From positions 30,976,527 through 31,040,526 of the forward strand of contig OX326959.1 in assembly GCA_946800325.1 (NCBI GenBank): a stretch of DNA of 64,000 nucleotides, written 5' to 3'. Origin of the DNA: Luzula sylvatica (taxonomy: Eukaryota; Streptophyta; Magnoliopsida; Poales; Juncaceae). The notes under the pieces were generated by a model. It had not been told where the DNA came from. It made no database searches and was given only the letters and a program-made list of their open reading frames with translations. A program made the translations under genes and the position numbers. Positions 41,075 to 51,183 of the stretch are shown here, in pieces. Numbering within the stretch: position 1 is the first letter of the stretch; the number at the start of each line of letters is the position of its first letter.

Positions 41075-41400
41075 CCGGCCCACGCGCTAACCTGGCCCAC
41101 GCCACAACGAGGCCCCGTGGCCCATGCAGCAATGATACCCACGCGGTCGACCCGCAAAACAGGCCCACCCGCTAAACCGGCCCACTTTCAAATCCAAGGA
41201 GCCTGCGTTCACGGCCCGGCCCACCCGGATACTTGGCTCACGTAGCAACCCGGCCCACGAGGTGACCATGCGGACGCGTTAAAGCGTCTCACGGCCCACG
41301 TGTTGACGTTACTCACGGCCCATGTGGTAACGCGGCCCGGCACACTCGGTAACCTGGCCCATGTGGCCCACTCTGTAACCCGGCCCATGCGTCCCCTGCG
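41075..41400. repeat. GC-rich minisatellite, left side of the loop
   Basis: Degenerate repeats of about 20-25 bp built on 'cggcccacgcggtaac' (for example 'acccggcccacgaggtgacc', 'tcacggcccacgtgttgacg'). GC content jumps far above the surrounding AT-rich DNA. It is the inverted relative of the array on the other side of the loop but more degenerate. Confidence 0.75.
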
Positions 41401-41588
41401 GATAATAAAAAACGTGTTTTTTCTACGAAATATATTCTTTATAAAAAAATGAATTTTACCAATTTGTACACGTGATTTGCATTGGATAATAATACTATTG
41501 ATTGCACCCGGATGTAGCTCAATAATTCCTACAAAAATTAAATATATATTAGCAAAAAATCAAAATTAACGTATTAAATAATATTAGG
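41401..41588. other. Loop of the giant inverted repeat
   Basis: AT-rich unpaired centre (about 190 bp) between the two GC-rich minisatellites. No open frame or other signal was recognised. Confidence 0.6.
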
Positions 41589-42085
41589 GTTTGCCGAGTG
41601 GGCCAGGTTACCGAGTGGGCCAGGTTTCATTGGGCCGCATTGGGCCGCAATGGTCAGCGTGGGCCGCATGGGCCGGGTTACGTGTGGGCCGCATGGGCCG
41701 GGTTCAGCGTGGGACGCATGGGCCGGGTTCAGCGTGGGCCGCATGGGCCGTGGTCAGCGTGGGCCGCATGGGCCGGGTTCAACGTGTTCCGCATAAGCCC
41801 GGTTTAAGTGTGGGCCGCACGGGTCAGCATTCCGCGTGAGCCGGGTTACCACGTGGGCCATTAGCCGCCTTTACGCGTGGGCCGGGTTACCGGCGAGACA
41901 AATGAGACGGGTTACCGCATGGGCCGGGTTGTTGCGTGGGCAGCGTTTGCTGCGTGGGCCGTGTTTGCTGTTGGGCCGCTTATGCAGGTGGGAGGGAATT
42001 ACGGAAGGACCATGTTTGCAGGTGAGCCTGGTTTGCATATCATTGCCGCATGGGGCACGTGGCCTCATGGAAGCGTGGGCCAGGT
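41589..42085. repeat. GC-rich 25-bp minisatellite, right side of the loop
   Basis: Tandem copies of a unit close to 'cagcgtgggccgcatgggcc' plus 'gggtt', most regular at 41,655-41,780 and degenerating outward. It creates chance open frames on both strands that encode repetitive GRMGRVQRG-type peptides; these are not genes. Confidence 0.85.
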
Positions 42086-42525
42086 TAGCGCGTGGGCCGG
42101 GTATTGTCGGCCGCATACCGCATTAATACCTACCAAATTACACCCAGACACACACACACACACACAAACAGACCCACAATGATCCACCGACCCATCATAC
42201 ATACATACCAAATTATACCCAGAGACGCACACTTAACACAAATCACAAAACAAAGAAAGAAAAACAAATTAATGACCAAACATCTTGAGATGAGCTCTGA
42301 TAGTCGAAAACGCACATGTTGTTGCCGCAGACTTGTTCTCTGAACATCATCTTCACATGACTATAAATTCAAATTTGAATTCAAACATTGTACAAACTTA
42401 TATTAATTTTATAATAATGAAAATAATCAAGAACTTACTGAGTTTCTATCAAATTAACTCTGAAATTGAATCGATTTTGCCGAGTTCCTCTTCAAATAAC
42501 ATCACAAAAATATACATCTTCATAC

Positions 42526-43887
42526 CATCTCGCAGCTGCAATCGAGGACGCAATCTCACAGGACTGTAAATTCAAATTTGATAATATTATGTTAAAAATA
42601 ATCAAGAACTTACTTTTACCTCTTAAAAACCCTAAAAACAACAAGTACCAAAAGATCTACAAGAATTATTAAATCAGACAAGTGAAGAGAACTTCAGTAT
42701 TTTGGAAAGTCAAAGGTCTCATAATTAAACATAATAATTACTCTTAAATTTGAATATTTGATGGTTTTTGTATTGAAAAATTGAACTTGATTGAAAAATA
42801 TTCAAATTTATATCATCTTTAAGAGTAATTATTTATTTTTTAGCAGAAAATTGAACTTGATTCTCTCAATAAATATTTGTTTAGCAGAAAAATGAAGGAC
42901 GGATGAAAATATTATATTTTATGTTTAGTTAATAGAATAATATGATAAAATATCTGATGAAAATAAAATCATCATCGAAATTTCAAATTTGGGGTTTTTT
43001 CAAGGAATTTATTTCTTTAAAAAAATTAGTTGTAAAAGTTTTCTATAATAAAATATATAATAATGATTAATGAGTTAGTTTTCTTATACCAAAAATTTTA
43101 CATATTTTTTCTACACATTTCATCCTTATCATTGGATCAAATAAGGGTATTCTGGAAAAGATATAATGCAATTATGTAAATTATTTTCAGAGAAACAAAT
43201 ATAAATATATACAGTACCTTCTCGAGCTCTTGGCTGGTTGAGACTTCTTTCTGAAGTTTCTTTGTTCTCGTTTTCAATTGGCCCATGTGAGTCTACATTC
43301 AAAAAAGATTTGTTTATGATTTGTTCTCGTTTTCAATTTATATGAAGAACTGATAACCATCGGTTTGGGCCTGATCTGCCGAATTTGACCGTTCGAGTAA
43401 ATCCTGTATTCCGACTAATTATATCTGTTTTGCTGTTATCGCAGGTCTCCACGCCTTCGAAATGAAGAAATATATATCAATTAATCTAGAAAAACTAAAA
43501 GTAAAAAATTTATTCATTGAACTTACACATTCTTCGTTGAGGAAACTTGCATTTTTGAGGTTTTCTTGTATAATTCTCGCTGAAATATAGCGTTAATGTA
43601 TAAAATTCTCCTACCCAACCCAATCAGTCTGACAAAAAAGGTTGAAAATTGATCAATAATTGAGCTTTGAAGTCAATTTTAACACAATTCTCTGTAAGTT
43701 TTAAATATATCAATAAAAATATGAACTGGATTCATCCGACCAGAAAAATCGAACAAACGATAGCTCATTCAAGAAATCAGCACTGAGAAAGAAGATACAT
43801 CTCGAGAAATAAAACGTACCATTTGTTTCCAGGAAGAGCTAAACCCCTCAGGTCCAGTCCAAACTCCACACCAGCCGAATCCCGCAT
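42526..43887 (-). pseudogene. Captured gene fragment, right-arm mirror copy (broken)
   Basis: This is the inverted counterpart of the left-arm fragment. The ATG is at 43,887, exon 1 spans 43,820-43,887, and the last candidate exon spans 42,526-42,563. All splice signals used in the left copy are present. It differs by missense changes in exon 1, a TGA stop in exon 3 at 43,333-43,335 (AGA in the left copy), a one-base insertion in the run at about 43,281 ('acatgggcc' against 'acatggcc'), and a small deletion just after. It therefore cannot encode the same peptide. Read-through from either arm would give a long hairpin RNA. Confidence 0.5.
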
Positions 43888-44381
43888 TTCCGTCCCTAGG
43901 GTTTCATCGCGATTCGTCGGTGTGTTTTTGTTGTTTCCTTGGGTCGCACAAAAGAAGGGAGAAAGAAAAGGAGGGCGCCGCTTCCGCCTCTAGGGTTTTT
44001 GTGGTTTTTGTTAATTCATTATATGATATAACCTATTTCGTGTTGTGGAGAGAGCGATGCCGCCGCGTCTTCACTGAAGAAAGAAAGGAAGGGCAGCAGT
44101 TAGTTGAAGAGATAGATGCCGAATGGAGACTATTCCGAGCGAAGGAGGATCGAAAGTCTGAGAGAGAGAGAGCTCGGCAAAAAAGAAACCCTAGATCCCT
44201 GAGGAAAGAAGCAGCTTCGAGAGCTAAAAGAGGAAGGCGGCCACATTGAACTGGAGAGATAAATGAATACATTGGATGAGTATGTACGAAGAAAGATGAG
44301 ATGGGCCGCAGGAAAAAAGAAATGGTATTGTGGGCTTAAAAAACTAATAGGCCCGTATATTGTAAATAATGTTTTTCTTAA

Positions 44382-44390
44382 TATGAAAAA
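44382..44390. repeat. Left 9-bp target-site duplication of the MULE
   Basis: tatgaaaaa, identical to 46,637-46,645. Confidence 0.85.
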
Positions 44391-44590
44391 GGGAGAATAT
44401 CTGGTATGTCCCTACTAAACAAGTAAATTACAAATTTTCCTTCTTAAACTAATTATATCATATTTATCCTTCCTACACATTTAAACTATCAAATTAGTAC
44501 AAATAAATTTTCTCTGTTAAACTTAACAGGAAAAGATACATTTTACTATTATACCCTTCTAAAGATAAGCCCTCGTCTCTCTCAAATCTA

Positions 44591-44614
44591 CCCCCCCCCC
44601 CCCCCCCCCCCCCC
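44591..44614. repeat. Poly(C) run of 24 bases
   Basis: Uninterrupted C24 inside the MULE, just before a pyrimidine-rich leader-like stretch. Its length is likely to vary and may be imprecise in an assembly. On the minus strand it creates a glycine run in a chance open frame. Confidence 0.8.
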
Positions 44615-44713
44615 GTTCGAGCTCCCCCTCTCAATCTCCCTTCCTCTCGACATTGGCAAGAGGCGGCCATGGAGATATCGTCTTTAGCTGTCAAGATCGG
44701 TTGTCCAATATAA
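44615..44713 (+). pseudogene. Captured gene 5' end in the MULE (leader plus 14 codons)
   Basis: A pyrimidine-rich stretch resembling a plant 5' UTR leads to a strong start context, gcggccATGG at 44,669. It opens MEISSLAVKIGCPI and stops at TAA 44,711-44,713. The short frame looks like the start of a longer gene that lost its continuation when captured. I do not recognise the parent gene. It could be chance, but base composition differs sharply from the AT-rich surroundings. Confidence 0.3.
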
Positions 44714-46180
44714 TGCTCTTCCATCCATGGTTACTTTAAAAATGAAGCTTATATTTACTGCACATCCTCGGTAATTGTTTTCTCTTTGTGTCTGAATATT
44801 TTATGTTCTTTGTATCAATTCATTGTTTGATTGTTTTGAGACCACATTTTGTGAACTTTTACAAACCATCTGGTTTGAACCTTGTATAACCATCAAGTTC
44901 AATTAAATTGCCTATTTCAGAACTCGAATTTGGGTAATTAGGGTAATTGCAGTTATTTTTCTCTCAATTATACTTAAATTCGGGTATTTGAGGTTTTCTT
45001 TTTTCTCTTTATGCTTAAGTTAGGATAATTGAGGCTGAATTATAAAATTGGAATAGTAAGGGCTGAAATTAGGGCAACTGAGGCTTGTATTATTGTTAGT
45101 TCTTCGTGTTTAGTTTAAAAATGAGGCTTATATTTACAGCGCATTATTTTGTATATTTCTTGCAATTTAGATTCTCGCTTTATCCATTGTTGATCCAATC
45201 CGGCGGAAAAGAGCGATGATCCAAGAATTTTGAGAACAATAGCAAGAATCGAGAAGAGGGGTGATGGATGAAATGAAGAAAGAGAGAGAAGGGAAGCTTA
45301 ATAAGGAGATATCATGTTACTTATTTTCCTAAATAAGGAGAGATCATGCTCCACCATTTTGTTGTTTTTCTTTGTTCCTTTGACGCCTCTTCAATTCCCT
45401 ATGTTGTTACTCATCGAAAAGCCTGACTTGTATTGAGGGGTTTGGTGCAATGTATGATTGTATGGATTTATATATATGTATGTATGTATTTGTGTGTAAA
45501 GATATATGAGTTGTATGTATGAACTGGTACAAGAAATACATGAATTGGTACAAATTGACTCGTAGGAATTAAGAACATGTATATATTGGTTTGAAGAATA
45601 CATGTTTAATTGGCAGAAGAAAAAATATTGTTGGTGTGTGGAACATATGTTTAACTGGTACAAGATTGAGTGTTGATGTTTTGAAAAACTAACATGAAAA
45701 ACTTCACAAATTCACAACTATATCATCTCAAATTACATCACAAAACTTAACAAACTGCATTGCAGATCCATTTAGTACAATTTCATTTCTACATGAACGC
45801 AAATATTCAAGAATCAAGGAGATAAATAAAAAAATAACAATAGAATCTCTGTGGTTCGCCCATTTCATTCTTGCCCATTGTTCATTTTCTTCAATCAAAT
45901 AACAATAGAATCTCTTAGTAAGCATTTATATACAAATAAAATGTTATATCACATCTTATAAGGAATTATAGCAACAGTACAGATTAGATCCGCAGTTCAG
46001 TCGGTACTTTGTGACCATCAAATTAGCTTATATACAATGATGTAACATTTAAGCATTGCAACAAATGCATATAGTAGACTTCATCTCTCCCAGAACACCA
46101 CAATAAATTAATTAAAATAGGTCAAAATTGTAAATAAATTAATAAAAATTGCTCAAAATTGCAACACACAGATATAAACA

Positions 46181-46267
46181 ATGGAACCTCGCAAAAAGGA
46201 GAGATCGAGTTCGAGTAAGGGACAAACGAGTGCAGTTCAAGACATATCCGAATCAGGCTTCACTTGA
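46181..46267 (+). pseudogene. Second candidate captured exon or small ORF in the MULE
   Basis: An ATG in good context (aacaATGG) opens a 28-codon frame beginning MEPRKKERSSSSKG that ends at TGA 46,265-46,267. The composition is hydrophilic, with basic then serine-rich residues. There is no family match by eye. It is either a captured exon or a chance ORF. Confidence 0.25.
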
Positions 46268-46636
46268 GAAAATCCAATCGCCCTTTACCAGAGATTTTGT
46301 AGGTTTAGGGGTTAATAGCTAACTGGTTTAGTCGGGGTGTTTTTATTTTATGGGGTTTTGGGTAGTGTTCAGTATATGTGAGTTTGGAATATGTTTATTA
46401 GAGGGGTATTTTGGTCAATAAAATTTAAATCTCATTATTTAATTAGTTCTTAAAATTTAAAGTTCTGTTAAATTTAATGTTAAGTTAACATTAAGGATAA
46501 ATTTTATATTATGTAAGTTTAGTAAGGGCAAATTCGATGCTAATTGTGTTTAGCAGGGAGAAATATGATATTAACAATTCAAGAGGGATAAATACGTAAT
46601 TTATTAGTTTAGTAGGTATATAGGAAAAAATTTCCC

Positions 46637-46645
46637 TATGAAAAA
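46637..46645. repeat. Right 9-bp target-site duplication of the MULE
   Basis: tatgaaaaa, identical to 44,382-44,390. The foldback arm resumes directly after it. Confidence 0.85.
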
Positions 46646-46802
46646 TGGTTTTAGATGGGAAATGAAAAAAAATGATTTTGGATGGGGAATGAAAAAGTCC
46701 TCTCCAAACTTACATCAAAAATAAATTTACAAATTCAATGTATACAGTAAGAATTTCAATTCCATTCCAATGGCTTTTTAACATTTCCAAGATATCTGCG
46801 AT

Positions 46803-47665
46803 CTCTGAAGTCATAGAAAAATGTTAAACTTTTATGGAGTAATCGATAATTTTGTCGGTAAAAACAAGTAAATGACTCGTTACATACAAGATCCCACGAA
46901 TGTGAAAAGATTACATGTAATCTGAGACGAAAGTTGAAAGGTATAATTCGGAAGTTTTATGATAAATCAATTTTCTTATCATGGAATCAAAGTAATTATT
47001 TTTTGTGTATCACACGTACTCTTTTATAATATGGTTTATTCGGTTCAAACTGTTATGAAAAAATGCAAATCGAAGCGAAACCGACAAACCGAAATATATA
47101 AATTTTTGAACCCAACTGATCGAGTTAATGCGAACAACCGAACCGAATAAATCAAAATTGACTAGTTATGTTTGGTTTCCAAATAAACCGCATCACTTGG
47201 CCATCCCCACATATTTCAAAGAAACACTCCTTATTTTCTAATTAACCGACTTAATAACTTATGAATTAACACGGGTGAATTATTATGGTGATAATTAACA
47301 TCTATATGGATTAACAATGATAATTAATATCTAAAAATTATTAAATCAATATTTTTTGTTAATTGAAATGTTAATTAAGGTTAATTACAAAAGAGAGTTT
47401 TTCGTTGAAATCTGGTGGCAAAATATAATTTTCCTTACCAAAATAGTCCTTAATATTTCGTACTTAATTTGAAAGCTTTTATCATAGACACATTTTGCAA
47501 AACAAAAAAACAAAAAAAAACCATTTTCGAAATACAAACATTTAGCAAAATTAGAAATTTTATATCTCCATTCAACTTATGATATGGTTATAATGTGGTG
47601 GCACAATATATGCCCAAATAGAGGAAAGATGGGCTTTTAAATATTTTAAATGTGATGTTCTCTAA
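46803..47665. mobile_element. Unclassified ~0.85-kb insertion in the right arm
   Basis: The foldback arm matches up to 'ccaagatatctgcga' (46,788-46,802) and resumes at 'caacaattcttttgagaatt' (47,668). In the left arm these points are only about 30 bp apart (38,672-38,715). The inserted AT-rich DNA contains 'accgaaccgaataa'-type motifs and 'ggccatcccca' (47,199-47,209), reminiscent of hAT-like MITE sequence. Ends and TSD are not resolved. No gene is supported. Confidence 0.5.
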
Positions 47666-47711
47666 AATTTTCAACAATTCTTTTGAGAATTCTAAAAAAA
47701 CTAGCTTTGTG

Positions 47712-47729
47712 CCCGCGCAATTGCGCGGG
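47712..47729 (-). terminator. Helitron 3'-end hairpin (replication terminator)
   Basis: Perfect 18-bp palindrome, cccgcgcaattgcgcggg, followed on the minus strand by cacaaag and CTAG. In Helitrons such a hairpin near the 3' end marks the end of rolling-circle transfer. It is not a transcription terminator. Confidence 0.85.
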
Positions 47730-47984
47730 ATGTTTTTTATATAATTATTTAAATAGAATTAACACGCATGCGTTTGAACTAAATAAATCTAATCATGATA
47801 TATTAACAAATATCATGATGTCAATAGATGCATAAGGTTCATGAAATTAGTCTATCGCAGATATTATTTTCTAATATAATTTGTATAAATAGCATTTGCT
47901 TAGGTGTTTCTAAAATCAATTAATATAATCATGACATATTCGCAAATTTTAATATGTATGTAAAATAGGAAACAAAGACCAAAT

Positions 47985-48375
47985 GTAAAATAAGGAAAAA
48001 TGATCAAAATTTAAAAAAAGACCGAAATGTAAATTAAAAGGACCAAAATGTAAAAAAAAAGATCAAATGTAAATTAGAACTAAAAAGGACCAAAATATAG
48101 ATAAAATGGACCAGAATATAAATAAAAAATATAAAAAAGGACAGAAATGTAAATAAGAAAGGACCAAAATGTTAATAAAAATGATCAAAATGTAAATTAA
48201 AACAAAAAAGGACCAAAATATAAATAAAAAGGACCAAAATATAAATTCAAAAATGTAAAAAAGGACCGAAATGTAAATAAAAAGAACCGAAATGTAAATA
48301 AAAAGGACCAAAATATAAATTAAAACTAAAAAGGACCAAAATATAAATAAAAAGAAGCAAAATGTAAATTAAAAA
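47985..48375. repeat. Short tandem repeat array with GGACCAAAATGTAAA core, proximal block
   Basis: About 18-20 degenerate copies of 'aaaaggaccaaaatgtaaat' with spacing of about 20-25 bp. They make chance minus-strand frames of repetitive F, Y, I and W residues (FYLHFGPF-like), which are not genes. Confidence 0.85.
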
Positions 48376-48483
48376 ATATTTTTGTACACAAAAGCCCTTG
48401 ATGGCTTGGAGGCATAGAATTGCAAGAATTTTCTTTACTTTATACATAAGATAAAAGTAATGCCTAAAACATGAAATAAATTA

Positions 48484-48795
48484 TCAACGGTCATAATCAA
48501 AATATTGAAAATGACGAAATTACCCCTCAATGAATGTAGCTGAGTATTGTGGCCATTTTGAAGTAGTCTTCCGGGTATAATACTGATCTCCACCGCGTCG
48601 CACTCAAAAACCATTCCATTCTGCCCAAAACGCGAAAGAAATTATCAACATTTAGAATCAAAATATTGTAAATGACGAAAATACTCCTCGCCGAATGCAA
48701 CTGAGTATCGTGGACATTTTTATGTAGTCTTGTGGGTTTAATTTTGCTCTCCATCTCCCTCGCACTCAAAGCCATTCCATTCTGCCTGAACGAAC
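48484..48795. repeat. Two tandem copies of a ~153-bp unit in the Helitron
   Basis: 'aatcaaaatattg' to 'ccattccattctgcc' occurs at about 48,484-48,631 and again at about 48,637-48,787, with roughly 80% identity by eye. The function is unknown. Confidence 0.75.
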
Positions 48796-49039
48796 TCGTT
48801 TTGGTTGCACCAATCATAACCAAAATCATGGTCTCTAGTCAGGATAAAATTACCATATTACCCTGGTCCTGCAAAGGTCCCGAATTTGTTTCTCTCTTTT
48901 CGATTTCCCGAAACATAGCAAAGTCCCAACGTTTTTGCGAATCTGGTGTACTTATGACAAATATTTCAAAAAAAACCTGTCTTTTAAAAAAAATAGAATT
49001 ATCACATATATCCCTAGTAAATATGAAACTTATATACCC

Positions 49040-50340
49040 GTATATTTTTTTTAAAAAAAGGACCAAAATATAAAAAAATTTAAAAAAAAGGACCATAATG
49101 TAAATAAAAAAGGACCAAAATCTAAAAAATAAAAAAAATTACAAATAGGCCCCTGGCGACGTGGCTTAATGAGGGGGCAGCAAATTTTTTAATTTTAAAA
49201 CTTTGAAGGATCAAAATGCAAATATAAAAGACCAAAATGTGAAAAAAAAGGAGCAAAAATGTAATTTTTTTAAAAAAGAGGACCAATTTGAGGCCCCTGG
49301 ACCAAAATGTAAATTTTAGAACTTCGAAGGACCAAAATGTAATTTTTTTTTAAAAAGGACCATAATGTAAATAAAAAAGGACCAAAATGTTAAAAAAAAA
49401 AATATTTTACAAATAGGCCCCTGGAGACGTGGCTTAATGAGGGGGCAACAAATTTTTTAATTTTAAAACTTTGAAGGACCAAAATGCAAATATAAAGGAC
49501 CAAAATGTGAAAAAAAGGAGCAAAATGTAATTTTTTTTTAAAAAGAGGACCAATTTGAAGACCCTGGACCAAAATGTAAATTGTAAAACTTCGAAAGACC
49601 AAAATGCAAATATAAAGGACGAAAATGTAAATAAAAAAGACCAAAACATAAATTTTTTTTAAAAAAAAAGACCATAATGTAAATAAAAAAAGACCAAAAT
49701 GTAAAAAAAAAATATTTTTTTTACAAATTGGCCCCTGGCGACGTTGCTTAATGAGGGGGCTGCAAATTTTTTAATTTTAAAACTTTGAAGGACCAAAATG
49801 CAAATATAAAGAACCAAAATGTGAAAAAAAGGACAAAAATGTAATTTTTTTTTAAAAACAGGACCAATTTGAGGCCCCTGGACCAAAATATAAATTGTAA
49901 AACTTCGAAGGACCAAAATGCAAATTTAAAGGACTAAAATGTAAAAAAAAGGACCAAACCGTAAATTTTTTTTTAAAAAAAGGACCATAATGTAAATATA
50001 AAGGACCAAAATGTAAAAAAAAAAATTTACAAATAGGCCCCTGGCGGCGTGGCTTAATGAGGGTGCAGCAAATTTTTTAATTTTAAAACTTTGAAGGACC
50101 AAAATGCAAATATAAAGGACCGAAATGTGAAAAAAAGGACTAAAATGTAATTTTTTTTTTAAAAGAAGACCAATTTGAGGCCCTTGGACTAAAATGTAAA
50201 TTGTAAAACTTCGAAGCACCAAAATGCAAATTTAAAGGACTAAAATATAAAAAATGACCTAAATGTAATTTTTTTTTTAAAAAGGACTAATTTGTAAAAA
50301 AAAAGGACCAAAATGTAAAAACAAAAAAATACAAAAAAGC
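49040..50340. repeat. Tandem repeat of ~270-315 bp built from GGACCAAAATGTAAA units
   Basis: The anchor 'cccctggcgacgtggc' recurs at about 49,150, 49,418, 49,732, 50,038 and 50,340 (spacings 268, 314, 306 and 302). Each period contains 'aattttaaaactttgaagga' and 6-8 copies of the 'ggaccaaaatg' core, so a short motif is nested in a longer period. Long minus-strand frames here are products of the repeat. Confidence 0.88.
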
Positions 50341-50429
50341 CCCTGGCGACGTGGCTCATTGTGGGGGCAGCAGATTGTTCTTCTTTAGTACTAACTATAG
50401 ATACCTCATATATACTTCAAACTATGAAC

Positions 50430-50971
50430 ATCTGTCAAAATAAAAGTAAGGATCAAACCCTGCAAAGAGGAGCAATCTAAGACTTCAGGGAAAATCAAAA
50501 TAATTAATGGACAAAATTGCTTAAAATTGAACTAAGTTGAAGTACCAGTTGAAGTACCAATCGAATTGAACTGGAATTGATCAAGTAATTAACACAAATC
50601 TTTCTTAATTCAATTCAAAACTCAGAAAGAACTCACCCAAATGAACGGACGAAGCGAGAAGGGACTCAACCCGTGATGGTGTCATCCAAGATTTGATCGC
50701 TCTTTTCCCCTTTCTCTTGTCGTCACAACACGCGATGAACTGGAGCGTGAATGATCAGAAGAGTAAGAGACGCGGCACACCGGCTTCAACATGAACTTAG
50801 GGTTTGACAGCAGGAAAATTTAGGGTTTCTACTCTTTAGCCTCAAATCGACAGAAAAGCGACGCGCGAGAGAAAGTAACGAAGACTTTTTGGACACGAGC
50901 TTCAAACCGCAAGCTTCGCCGGACGAAAGGACTGATTTTCGTCGATGTCGTCTGAGGTCGCGTAAGAAGAC

Positions 50972-51010
<39 letters not shown>
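50430..51010 (-). pseudogene. Probable 5' end of a broken plant gene (leader, first exon, splice donor)
   Basis: On the minus strand a (TC)n tract (50,974-51,017) is followed by GC-richer sequence with 'aaaccctaa'-type motifs. An ATG at about 50,793 opens a 36-codon frame (MLKPVCRVSYSSDHSRS...), and a consensus donor (gggtgagttc) lies near 50,633. This arrangement resembles the promoter-proximal part of an expressed plant gene. Downstream the sequence becomes intron-like and then meets the foldback element. No parent gene is recognised, and a complete gene is not present in the window. An LTR retrotransposon sits immediately upstream. Confidence 0.3.

Positions 51011-51017
<7 letters not shown>
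50974..51017. repeat. (GA)n microsatellite
   Basis: About 22 uninterrupted GA repeats followed by an A run. Confidence 0.95.
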
Positions 51018-51021
<4 letters not shown>

Positions 51022-51183
51022 AAATGGGATGAGTAAGGAGAGAGAAAGAGAGGAGCGTGTATTTTATTCGTAAAAAATGATATATAACCGGTCTATTGTG
51101 AGCCGCAAAGGAAGGAGAGGGGTGTATAAGGCCAGTTCACTGTGAGCCGCGACCAAAACGACCCAACGGGTAAACACAGAAAC

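Larger units (their letters stand above)
38643..41400. repeat. Left arm of the giant inverted repeat (uninterrupted)
   Basis: This arm has no nested insertions and so preserves the original arrangement: terminal AT-rich segment, 'cattccccatc' double repeat (38,840-38,876), a region resembling a gene promoter and 5' UTR, four candidate exons, a TG-repeat, and a GC-rich minisatellite next to the loop. By eye it is about 90-95% identical to the right arm over the gene fragment. Confidence 0.85.
41589..44390. repeat. Right arm of the giant inverted repeat, inner part up to the MULE insertion
   Basis: Mirror image of the left arm from the loop outward. The arm resumes after the MULE at 46,637, is interrupted again at about 46,803-47,665, and ends after the Helitron at 50,415. 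Confidence 0.85.
44391..46636. mobile_element. Non-autonomous Mutator-like element (MULE), possible Pack-MULE, in the right arm
   Basis: The ends are inverted repeats of roughly 200 bp, moderately diverged: 'tgtccctactaaacaagtaa' at 44,418 matches the reverse complement of 'ttattagtttagtaggtata' near 46,600. The element begins GGGAG and ends TTTCCC. A perfect 9-bp target duplication, tatgaaaaa, flanks it at 44,382-44,390 and 46,637-46,645, and 9 bp is the MULE signature. The empty site is visible in the left arm near 38,888-38,896. No transposase is present. The interior resembles captured gene starts (see separate entries) and holds a run of 24 C residues. Confidence 0.88.
47701..50401 (-). 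mobile_element. Non-autonomous Helitron (2,701 bp), minus orientation
   Basis: Read on the minus strand it starts TCTATAGTTAGTACTA at 50,401 and ends CTAG at 47,701. Seven bases before the CTAG there is a perfect 18-bp palindrome, cccgcgcaattgcgcggg (47,712-47,729). A 5' TC, a 3' hairpin followed by CTRR, and insertion between A (47,700) and T (50,402) without target duplication are the Helitron hallmarks. The left arm of the foldback keeps the empty site at 38,657/38,658 (gaggta then ttttttt), which confirms both ends. It has no Rep/helicase gene; the interior is tandem repeats. Confidence 0.92.
38643..50415. mobile_element. Giant foldback element with ~2.8-kb inverted arms, interrupted by later insertions
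   Basis: The left arm runs inward from 'gtatatatatgaggta' at 38,643. The right arm ends with the reverse complement, 'tacctcatatatac', at 50,402-50,415. Paired landmarks: the 'gtttggagaggactttttca' region (38,821) with 46,695; 'cctgcggcccatctcatc' (38,963) with 44,299; 'ggccgccttcctcttttagc' (39,038) with 44,225; and 'attaatgcggtacgcggaca' (41,048) with 42,107. Removing three younger insertions in the right arm leaves an element of about 5.9 kb. It could be a MULE or foldback element with captured host sequence. I could not fix a TSD ('ttcagttag' and 'ttcaaacta' flank the ends but match poorly). No transposase is visible. Confidence 0.85.

Noticed and set aside
41006..42343. Overlapping open frames of 60-100 codons on both strands.
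   Set aside because: They lie in a GC-rich 20-25-bp minisatellite poor in stop codons. The peptides are simple repeats and frames exist on both strands at once.
39086..44272. Frames MCFCCFLGSHKRREKEKEG... in both arms of the foldback.
   Set aside because: They overlap the leader region of the captured gene fragment. The frame differs downstream between arms, and the multi-exon model on the annotated strand explains the sequence better.
44494..44724. A 76-codon minus-strand frame with a glycine run.
   Set aside because: The glycines come from the C24 run, and the frame crosses the MULE interior without other gene features.
48063..50222. Minus-strand frames rich in F, I, L, Y and W resembling membrane proteins.
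   Set aside because: They are translations of the GGACCAAAATGTAAA tandem repeat inside a Helitron, with no start context and no variation independent of the repeat.
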